DNA from: CAYMEK01 sp964389305 | GTDB taxonomy: Bacteria; Spirochaetota; Spirochaetia; SZUA-6; DRHE01 | Length of the DNA: 7,194 nt | Direction of reading: 5' to 3' | Assembly (NCBI GenBank): GCA_964389305.1 | Contig: CAYMEK010000109.1 | Coordinates: forward strand, 1 to 7,194 | In this document: one piece after another, positions 1 to 5,826 of the stretch | How positions within the stretch are numbered: position 1 is the first letter of the stretch | Layout of the letters: each line of letters opens with the position of its first letter | Translations under genes and position numbers: made by a program | Notes under the pieces: generated by a model | Told to the model about the DNA's origin: nothing | Seen by the model: only the letters and a program-made list of their open reading frames with translations | Database searches by the model: none

Positions 1-597
1 TCCTTCCTCTGGAACCGTCGGCAGAGGAGAAACTACGGGTTCAGCCTCAAGCCGCTGTACGTCGACCTGCTCAAGGCCGGCCTGTTCTCGGGAGCCGTGC
101 TGCTGTACGTGCTGATCATGAACGACTATCAAGGAGTGCAGAATCCCGTCCTGCTGATGGCGCTGGTGGCCATCGTGTTCACCTACATCACCAACAACAC
201 CCGTTTCGGGAGATACGCCTACGCCATCGGCGGCAACCGGGAAGCCACCAAGCTTTCGGGTATAGACATACAGCTAAACATCTTCAAGGTGTTCATTCTA
301 ATTGGCCTGCTCTGCGCGGTAGCGGGGATGGTGCTCACGGCCCGGGTTGCTGCGGGGACGATTTCGGGGGGCCAGAACTACGAGCTGTCGGCCATCGCCG
401 CCTGCGTGATCGGCGGAACCAGCTTGATGGGCGGCGAGGGTACGGTGTTCGGGGCCATCATCGGCTCCCTGATCATGGCCAGCCTGGAAAACGGCATGAG
501 CGTAATGAATATGGACATCTTCTGGCAGTTCATCATCAGGGGGCTGGTACTGATTTTCGCCGTCTATGTCGACGTAGCCTCAAAGCGCAATCGCTGA
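1..597 (+). CDS. xylH: Sugar ABC transporter permease, XylH/RbsC-type, C-terminal half (5' partial)
   Basis: Inner-membrane permease subunit of an ABC importer for a monosaccharide, probably xylose or a related sugar. It would work with a periplasmic binding protein and a tandem ATPase encoded outside the window. The frame is open from base 1, so the true start lies upstream. 198 residues are present, roughly the last half of a protein normally near 390. Family signs are the cytoplasmic-loop motif AIGGNREATKLSGID (window residues 75-89), the glycine-rich stretch ACVIGGTSLMGGEGTVFGA (residues 134-152), and the ending ENGMSVMNMDIFWQFIIRG followed by a last membrane helix. Hydrophobic segments lie near residues 24-40, 49-63, 95-113, 132-155 and 171-190. 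The family (BPD_transp_2) is clear. Choosing XylH over close relatives such as GguB or RbsC rests on the C-terminal wording and is less certain. Its last 34 bases overlap the end of the opposing lnt gene. Confidence 0.88.
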   Translation, partial: SFLWNRRQRRNYGFSLKPLYVDLLKAGLFSGAVLLYVLIMNDYQGVQNPVLLMALVAIVFTYITNNTRFGRYAYAIGGNREATKLSGIDIQLNIFKVFILIGLLCAVAGMVLTARVAAGTISGGQNYELSAIAACVIGGTSLMGGEGTVFGAIIGSLIMASLENGMSVMNMDIFWQFIIRGLVLIFAVYVDVASKRNR

Positions 598-3092
598 ACG
601 CAACCGCTGAGGCCTTTCAGGGCGAGGAAAACTATCAGAGCCAGGCCGCAGACCGCGGGGAACCAGTCGCCCCAACGGGTGTAGAGGGTAAGCCGACTGG
701 CCGGGAGGGGGACCCTGGCGACGGCGTACCCGGCGGTGTAGTGCTCCGGAGAGCCCGGTTGGATTCTTCCGGTGGCGTCGATGTACACGGTATACCCGGA
801 GGTGGTGCTGCGCAGCAGGGGGCGGCGGTTCTCCACGGCTCGAAAGAGAGCCAAAAGGGCGTGCTGCCTGCCCTCCACCGGGGTCAGGGACCAGTAGTCA
901 TTGCTCAGGTTGATAATCACATCCACCCCGTGCATCACGAAGCGGCGTATATGATCGGAAAAGGCGTCCTCGAAACAGATGGGGGCGGCGATGTGGAACT
1001 TGTCGTGCCGGAAGATCACCCGCCGCTCTCCGATTCCCCAGTTGGATATGTTGTAGCTCTGGAGCAGCTCGAAGAGCCCGGAGAACAGCTCCTTGTCCAG
1101 AGGAAAGTACTCGGAGAAGGGCACGAGGTGCATCTTGTGATAGACGGGCCCGCGCCCTCCGTGTGGATCAAGCAGAATCGCGGAGTTGAAGTTGATCCGC
1201 TTCCGTTCGCCGGTTTCAGAAACGACCAGGCGGTGATCCTGGGTACCTGTCAGCAGCCAGGTACCCAGCTTCCGCTGATAGGTCAGAAACTCCTCCACCA
1301 TACGGGCCCAGTATGATCGACTCCGCTCGGGGTCGGTCCAATAACGGATGTCCAGCTTAAATCCACCCTCCGGCCAGACCACCAGATCGGGCCGGTCAGG
1401 CAAACCGGCCAGGGCTTCGTCGGTCAGAGACATCTGCCGCCTGAAGTTCTCGTAGTACTCGTGCTTCCTGGGGTCCCTGTTGGATTGAACGAGGACAATC
1501 GTGGCGACCGGGGTTTCCGGGCTGCCGTAGAGCTCTCGCTCCAGGCAGCGCAGGACGAATCCTCCCGTGCCGAGGCATATTGCCAGGCAGGCGATAGATA
1601 TGCCCAGGGGAAGCATGGTCCGCGCCAGGCAGGCGCAGCCCGGCTTCCGATGCCAGCCGGCCCAACTCCAGCCGAAGGCCGGAGCCGCCAATACCCAGGC
1701 CAGGGACGCATTGCCCAGAACGATCACGAAGCTCAAGCCCCATACACCCGTGATCGAGGCTAGCTGGATGAACGGCAGGAAGCCGTACTGGCTGGAGCCG
1801 ATCAATCCCCAGGGATAGCCCAGCACCCCGACCGAGCGGCAATATTCGAAGACCACCCAGGCTGCCGGGACGGCCAGGAAACCCCATTTTCCGCTCAGTT
1901 TCATCAGCCCGACCAGGGGAATCATGAACAGCAGGTACTGCACTAGGAAGGCGATGGTAATCAGGTGCAGGTTAACGTAGTCATAGGTGCCGTGCCAGTA
2001 GTTGATGATCAGGGCCTGCAGCGTCCCAAAGACCGTACCGTAGAAGATCCCCACCCCTGCTCTGGTTGCCAGCAGCACCAGCAGCAGCGGCAGCAGGCAA
2101 ATCCAGGCCAGCGGACCGATACCCTCCAGGCTGACAAACGAGGGAAAGGCCAGGGCGAAAAGCGCGGCCGAGAGCACCACCCACGGCAGGGGCCAGCGCC
2201 CGAAGATACGGTAGAGCCAGTTCCTGTCCCGCTCCTCCCGTCTGTTTTCCAGGGCATGCCAGATTAGGTACATTCCATTGATCAACAGCAGGGGTCCGAA
2301 GCGTAGACCGGCGTAGAGTTGCTCCAAAGCCGTGCTTTGGGCCAGCTTTATCTGTCCCTGCGTGGCGATGAAGCGCTGCACGTAGTCCATGTTGGCGTTC
2401 CGGGCATAGATGTAGGCGAACAGAAAGAGAACCAGGGCCGGGGCCCAGATCGCCTCGGTGAGGAAGCCCGGTTCCCTGCCCAGCAGGGCCATAATGCCCA
2501 GAACGAGCTGGCAGGCCAGGAGACCCAATACGAGCCAGTTGCCGAAGGTAATGCCCCTGGTTTTCACCGAGAGGGCTTCCCGCATCTCCGCAGCCGTCCC
2601 GTTCTCCCCACTTCCCGCCAGCAAATCCTCGAAGCTGCTGGCGCTGATGCGGCAGGAGCGAATGATGCTGCCGTCCCCGACGTAGCGGATGTATACGGAC
2701 AGGTCGACCTCCTCAACGTAGCGGGAAACGGTGGCGAAGGCGAAGCGCTCCAGATCCAGCCGTTCCGCTATTTCGCGGGCCTCGAGGTAGCCGCCGGGCT
2801 TCAACCGCGAACGGTCAAAATCGGGATCTGTTTTCATGAAATACTCTTCCAGCAAGCTCTGGCTGACAACCGAATAGGAGTTGGTCCGGGCGATCTCGCG
2901 CTCGATAAAAGCCGTTACCTTCCGGATTTCCTCTTCGGACATGTTGAAGGACAGAGGAGGAAACAGGATGAGAGTCGGTCTGCGGATAAAGGCCAGGGGC
3001 CCGGCGAAGCAGAGCAGGAGCTCGACCAGAGAGACCAGCAGGGCCAGGAGTCCGAACACGCGCAGCTTGATGGATGCGGATCGAGCCTTCAT
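564..3092 (-). CDS. lnt: Apolipoprotein N-acyltransferase with a large N-terminal extension
   Basis: Lnt transfers an acyl chain from phospholipid to the N-terminal cysteine of diacylated lipoproteins, the last step of lipoprotein maturation, on the periplasmic face of the inner membrane. Residues about 300-512 are a multi-pass membrane region. Residues about 528-800 are the carbon-nitrogen hydrolase domain. A final membrane helix lies near 808-826. The catalytic triad is visible: E575 in VVWPEGG, K653 in YHKMHLVPFSEY and C706 in APICFED. The essential Glu after the lysine is also present (E661), as is C-aromatic-E around the cysteine. The protein has 842 residues against about 510 in E. coli. 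The extra N-terminus has a signal anchor (about 9-32), a likely periplasmic domain (about 36-180) and hydrophobic segments near 184-204, 213-230 and 264-281. The ATG at 3092 is the only usable start: in-frame codons upstream to the TGA at 3171-3173 include no ATG, GTG or TTG. It has no Shine-Dalgarno. Function of the Lnt part is firm; the role of the extension is unknown. Confidence 0.93.
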   Translation of the reverse strand: MKARSASIKLRVFGLLALLVSLVELLLCFAGPLAFIRRPTLILFPPLSFNMSEEEIRKVTAFIEREIARTNSYSVVSQSLLEEYFMKTDPDFDRSRLKPGGYLEAREIAERLDLERFAFATVSRYVEEVDLSVYIRYVGDGSIIRSCRISASSFEDLLAGSGENGTAAEMREALSVKTRGITFGNWLVLGLLACQLVLGIMALLGREPGFLTEAIWAPALVLFLFAYIYARNANMDYVQRFIATQGQIKLAQSTALEQLYAGLRFGPLLLINGMYLIWHALENRREERDRNWLYRIFGRWPLPWVVLSAALFALAFPSFVSLEGIGPLAWICLLPLLLVLLATRAGVGIFYGTVFGTLQALIINYWHGTYDYVNLHLITIAFLVQYLLFMIPLVGLMKLSGKWGFLAVPAAWVVFEYCRSVGVLGYPWGLIGSSQYGFLPFIQLASITGVWGLSFVIVLGNASLAWVLAAPAFGWSWAGWHRKPGCACLARTMLPLGISIACLAICLGTGGFVLRCLERELYGSPETPVATIVLVQSNRDPRKHEYYENFRRQMSLTDEALAGLPDRPDLVVWPEGGFKLDIRYWTDPERSRSYWARMVEEFLTYQRKLGTWLLTGTQDHRLVVSETGERKRINFNSAILLDPHGGRGPVYHKMHLVPFSEYFPLDKELFSGLFELLQSYNISNWGIGERRVIFRHDKFHIAAPICFEDAFSDHIRRFVMHGVDVIINLSNDYWSLTPVEGRQHALLALFRAVENRRPLLRSTTSGYTVYIDATGRIQPGSPEHYTAGYAVARVPLPASRLTLYTRWGDWFPAVCGLALIVFLALKGLSGCVQRLRFEATST

Positions 3093-3094
3093 AT

Positions 3095-3118
3095 GAACGA
3101 TAGCTGCAACTATCGTTC
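3095..3118. repeat. Perfect 9-bp inverted repeat just upstream of the lnt start
   Basis: GAACGATAG (3095-3103) and CTATCGTTC (3110-3118) are exact reverse complements separated by 6 bases. The element ends three bases before the lnt ATG and coincides with the candidate sigma-54 promoter. No run of T follows on either strand, so it is not an intrinsic terminator. It may be an operator for a dimeric regulator. If transcription starts upstream of it, it could be an mRNA hairpin over the translation start. Confidence 0.6.
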
Positions 3119-3120
3119 CA
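3105..3120 (-). promoter_or_regulatory. Candidate sigma-54 (RpoN) -24/-12 promoter of lnt
   Basis: Read on the minus strand the sequence is TGGAACGATAGTTGCA. The sigma-54 consensus is TGGCACG-N4-TTGCW, so 11 of 12 specified positions match, and the invariant GG and GC are separated by the required 10 bases. The C of the GC (3106) taken as -12 puts the start of transcription near 3094, two bases before the lnt ATG at 3092. The mRNA would therefore be practically leaderless, which agrees with the lack of a Shine-Dalgarno. The gene pair just upstream encodes a sigma-54 activator and its kinase, so such a promoter is expected nearby. Not proven: the match overlaps an inverted repeat that could be an unrelated operator. 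Confidence 0.62.
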
Positions 3121-3122
3121 GA

Positions 3123-3153
3123 AATATAAAATCCGTATTTCTTTTCAGTACAA
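3123..3153 (-). promoter_or_regulatory. Alternative housekeeping-type promoter for lnt (weak)
   Basis: The minus strand here is an AT-rich island in otherwise GC-rich DNA. TATATT (3128-3123) resembles a -10 box at 5 of 6 positions. TTGTAC (3153-3148) is a poor -35 with a 19-base spacer. Use of this promoter would start transcription near 3116, inside the inverted repeat, giving a leader of about 24 bases. It is offered as the competing reading to the sigma-54 site. The AT-rich tract may instead serve as a flexible region between enhancer and promoter. Confidence 0.2.
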
Positions 3154-3183
3154 GGAAAAAGGAAGTCTGCTCATCGGATACGG

Positions 3184-3240
3184 CCGTCAACCTGGGTGAA
3201 CTCCCGAGGCGTCGATCAGCATTGGTTGACGGGGATCGAC
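3184..3240. promoter_or_regulatory. Candidate enhancer: four GTCRAYC heptamers in two orientations
   Basis: Four related heptamers sit in 55 bases: GTCAACC at 3186-3192 and GTCGATC at 3211-3217 on the plus strand, and the same two words on the minus strand at 3224-3230 and 3234-3240. They form two inverted pairs. The GTCAACC pair extends to a 9-bp perfect match (3184-3192 with 3224-3232); the GTCGATC pair is 7 bp. The cluster lies about 90-145 bp upstream of the predicted sigma-54 start, the usual distance for binding sites of NtrC-class activators. The heptamer matches no operator I recognise, so binding by the neighbouring regulator is inference. Confidence 0.4.
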
Positions 3241-3268
3241 CCTTAGTCCGGGTGCCTTGGGCGGTATA

Positions 3269-5812
3269 TCAGGAGCGGGCCGGCAGAAAAACCACGGCCG
3301 TGGTTCCCTCTCCCAAAAGGGATTGAAAGGCCAGACTGCCCCCGTACTCCGCGATGATCCGGGATGAGACCGACAGGCCCAGGCCCGTGCCGCCGGACTC
3401 GCGTTTGGTGGTGAAAAAAGGATCGGTGATGCGGGGGATATCCTCCTCGGGAATGCCGATGCCCTGATCCCGTACCTCGATCGTCACCCTGTTCCCCGCC
3501 GGATCCCGGGCCGTCGATACGGTCAGGGCTCTGCTGCGGTCCGGCAGCGACTGACAGGCGTTCTGGACCAGGTTCAACATCACCTGTTCCAGGTGGATGC
3601 GATCTGCCGCCACCGGCGGCAGGTGCTCGGCAAGAGCCAGCCGGAAGTTATTGGTGCTCTGGCGGATCAAATGACGGCACATATCCGTCACCGTACGGAC
3701 CACCTGGTTGATATCCGTGCTGTCCTCTTCACCCTTACTCTCGCTGCGTACGAAGCTCTTCAATTCCTGTACGATCCGGTCTATGCGAATCGTGCTCTGT
3801 CCGATCTCCTCCAACGACGATGCGGCTGCCTTCTTGAACTCACCGTAGGGAAGCCCGGCCACCCGGATGCTATCGTCCGCCTGTTCCTGCGTTTCGGCCA
3901 GAGCGAACAGAGCCGGCAAACCCTCTGCCAGGAAACGGGTATTGAGCGTAACCGCCTGATTCGGGTTGTTGACCTCGTGCGCCACCCCGGCCACCAGCGC
4001 CCCGATGGAAGCCAGCTTGTCCGCCCGCAGAAGCTGCTGCTGCTGATTGCGCAGCTTCTCCTCGGTTTGCCTGCGCTCCGAGACGTCCCTGAGAATAACC
4101 ACATCGGCCGGCTGGTTGTGCCAGGTCGTCCGCGCCCCGGTGATCTCTACCGGCAGTGATTCCCCCCGGCTGTTGAGGATCCAGGTTTCGTAGTAGGGGG
4201 GAACACTCCTGCCCTTCATCCTGGCTTCAAACCGCTGCTCTAAGCCGGCCAGTTCATCAGGAAGGATGAACTCCCGGAAATGCCTGTTTCTCAGCGCCGC
4301 CGGGCTGTACCTGGCGGTCTCGGCCGCCCTGCCGTTGGCGTAGATAATCCGCCCCTCCTGCGACAGGAGCAAGATGGCATCGTTGGCGTTCTCAGCCAGG
4401 GCCTTGAAGTTGCCCTCGGCATTTCGCAACGATTCGACCATGCGGTTGTATCCCTGCGAGAGCTGTCCCACCTCGTCCTCGGCCGCCACAGGCAGGGTAA
4501 TCCTGTAGTTCCCGCTTTCCACCTGCCGGAAAGCCCCGAGCAGCCGCCGCAAAGGATAAAGCAGGCTGCGATCGAAGATGAAGGGGAAAAAGACCAGCAC
4601 AAAGGCCGTGACGGCAAAGACAATAATCACGAGTTGGACCCAGAAGCGATGCACGGAGAGGCGGTACTCGCCGTAGCGAAACGCCACCCGCAAGGGTCTG
4701 CCCTGGAAACTCTGCTCGTAGAGGATGAAAAAAGTCTCCGGGTCGTTCAGGTCGAGGTAGAGAAAACGGGGAGTAAGCCCACCTCGCCCCGGAAGCAGCC
4801 CGCGTTCGCCGGAAGCGGCTACAACCCGGCTGACCATCTCCTGGGACACGGTTCCTCTGTAAACCGGTGGAGCCGACGGGCGGGCGACAAAAGCTATCTC
4901 CCGGGACAAGAATACCAGATTATCCGCGGCGGCGGCCTGGAATACCCGCTCCACTTCGCTCTGATAGCGATCGGACAGGGTGCGGTTGAGCACCGGGGAG
5001 AGGATGCTGGCCAGGATTCCGAAGGTAACCAGAACGACGGCCAGGGGAATTCCAACCAGCTTCACCAGGAAGGTAACCGGCTGGGCCGCATTATTGACGT
5101 AAACGATGACGATGAACAGGGCGATTAGCAGCGAGGCGGCATTGAAGAGCAAGGCGTAAGTAGCCCTGGATATGATCTCAGTCTGGAACAGAAGGTACAG
5201 AAGGGCTACCACCGTCGTAGCCAGGGTCAGCAGGGCGAAACTGCGGCTCGAGCGGCCGGGACGGCCGAGGGGCTCGAGCAGGCATTTCAGGGCGCCTCGC
5301 TTGCTGTCGGGGGCAAGGCGCCGGGAGAAGCGTACCGTCTTGCGCAGCAGCACAAAGATGGCCCAGAGATATCCGCAGAGGGTAACGGCGGCGATGCTGG
5401 GCCCGTACTCATAGGTGAAGTATTCGGCCCGGAAATCATAGGCGGCCGGGACATCCCTGAAGAACTGCACGCTCCAGACAACGGCAGCGCCGGCCAGGGA
5501 TACAACCAGCAGGAGGCGCGATTCGCGGGGATGGGCGTCGCCCCCGTAGTGGTAGGCGAACTGGATCAGACAAGCGACCCCGAAGACGATCAGGTTCGAG
5601 ACCTGCCCCGTGTTCAAAGCGAGCGGGGTAAACAGGGAGTAGCGCAGCGTGTAGGAGAGCAACAGGAGGAATAGAACACCGAGATAACCGGTGAGGTACC
5701 AGGTATCGGTGGTTTTCTGTTTCAGGGACAGCAGGTAGACGGTTATCACCCCCAACAGGATGGTGGTGGACAGGGAGCCTATCGACAGGCTGCTCAACCG
5801 GAACCAATCCAT
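3269..5812 (-). CDS. Membrane sensor histidine kinase (multi-TM, HAMP, PAS, NtrB-like kinase core)
   Basis: Sensor kinase of a two-component system, 847 residues, in the inner membrane. Seven hydrophobic segments (near 9-29, 40-58, 72-88, 98-114, 138-156, 192-210, 219-239) form an N-terminal membrane domain. An eighth (248-272) and ninth (391-413) bracket a non-cytoplasmic region of about 118 residues. Then come a HAMP linker (about 414-465), a PAS domain (about 466-580), a short Gln-rich coiled coil and the kinase core. The phospho-acceptor is H612 in GVAHEVNNPNQA. ATP-binding boxes are N (NLVQNA, 747-752), G1 (DQGIGI, 782-787), F (DPFFTTK, 797-803) and G2 (GGTGLGL, 807-813). The HEVNNPN motif and the GLPYGEF insert between the two dimerisation helices mark the NtrB-like group that pairs with sigma-54 activators. 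The start has a strong ribosome site and follows the regulator stop by 14 bases, so the two are co-transcribed. The signal sensed is unknown. Confidence 0.92.
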   Translation of the reverse strand: MDWFRLSSLSIGSLSTTILLGVITVYLLSLKQKTTDTWYLTGYLGVLFLLLLSYTLRYSLFTPLALNTGQVSNLIVFGVACLIQFAYHYGGDAHPRESRLLLVVSLAGAAVVWSVQFFRDVPAAYDFRAEYFTYEYGPSIAAVTLCGYLWAIFVLLRKTVRFSRRLAPDSKRGALKCLLEPLGRPGRSSRSFALLTLATTVVALLYLLFQTEIISRATYALLFNAASLLIALFIVIVYVNNAAQPVTFLVKLVGIPLAVVLVTFGILASILSPVLNRTLSDRYQSEVERVFQAAAADNLVFLSREIAFVARPSAPPVYRGTVSQEMVSRVVAASGERGLLPGRGGLTPRFLYLDLNDPETFFILYEQSFQGRPLRVAFRYGEYRLSVHRFWVQLVIIVFAVTAFVLVFFPFIFDRSLLYPLRRLLGAFRQVESGNYRITLPVAAEDEVGQLSQGYNRMVESLRNAEGNFKALAENANDAILLLSQEGRIIYANGRAAETARYSPAALRNRHFREFILPDELAGLEQRFEARMKGRSVPPYYETWILNSRGESLPVEITGARTTWHNQPADVVILRDVSERRQTEEKLRNQQQQLLRADKLASIGALVAGVAHEVNNPNQAVTLNTRFLAEGLPALFALAETQEQADDSIRVAGLPYGEFKKAAASSLEEIGQSTIRIDRIVQELKSFVRSESKGEEDSTDINQVVRTVTDMCRHLIRQSTNNFRLALAEHLPPVAADRIHLEQVMLNLVQNACQSLPDRSRALTVSTARDPAGNRVTIEVRDQGIGIPEEDIPRITDPFFTTKRESGGTGLGLSVSSRIIAEYGGSLAFQSLLGEGTTAVVFLPARS
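5246..5279. repeat. GC-rich inverted repeat inside the kinase gene
   Basis: GCTCGAG (5246-5252) plus CGGCCG (5253-5258) face CGGCCG (5262-5267) and CTCGAGC (5273-5279). The result is a 13-bp stem with a GGA loop and an AGGGG bulge. It codes for the proline- and arginine-rich cytoplasmic loop between the fifth and sixth membrane segments (around residues 178-190). It may be no more than codon use in a GC-rich loop, or it could slow transcription or translation between membrane segments. No T-run follows, so it is not a standard terminator. Confidence 0.5.
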
Positions 5813-5814
5813 GA

Positions 5815-5825
5815 CCCTCCTCCTT
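5815..5825 (-). promoter_or_regulatory. Strong Shine-Dalgarno of the histidine kinase gene
   Basis: The minus strand reads AAGGAGGAGGG between the regulator stop (TAG, 5829-5827) and the kinase ATG (5812-5810). Its AAGGAGG core is about 6 bases from the ATG when counted from the end of the extended purine run's first GGAGG. It fixes the kinase start at 5812 and shows that this organism uses ordinary Shine-Dalgarno initiation, in contrast to lnt. Confidence 0.85.
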
Positions 5826-5826
5826 A

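Noticed and set aside
598..625. Hairpin CTGAGGCCTTTCAG just after the permease stop as a terminator
   Set aside because: The stem is only about four base pairs with a weak centre, there is no T-run, and it lies within lnt coding sequence.
2262..2273. Internal start (Met274) giving a normal-length Lnt
   Set aside because: No Shine-Dalgarno precedes it, and the upstream frame is continuously open, with membrane and domain-like sequence. The full-length start at 3092 is preferred, though not proven.
3095..3118. LexA box or CIRCE element
   Set aside because: Arm sequence and spacing differ: the Gram-positive LexA box is CGAAC-N4-GTTCG, and CIRCE is TTAGCACTC-N9-GAGTGCTAA. Only the general dyad form is shared.
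3184..3240. Intrinsic terminator of the kinase gene
   Set aside because: The dyads have 16- and 31-base spacers and no T-run follows on the minus strand, so a regulatory reading fits better. Readthrough into lnt cannot be excluded.
2319..3326. Long plus-strand open frame opposite the lnt 5' region and intergenic DNA
   Set aside because: It mirrors the well-supported lnt gene, its predicted protein is low-complexity and family-free, and it would run across the lnt promoter. It is a by-product of GC-rich codon use.
4280..5128. Plus-strand open frame inside the kinase gene
   Set aside because: It is antisense to the sensor, HAMP and PAS coding region with clear domain matches; the plus-strand product is rich in Gln, Gly and Arg with no recognisable motif.
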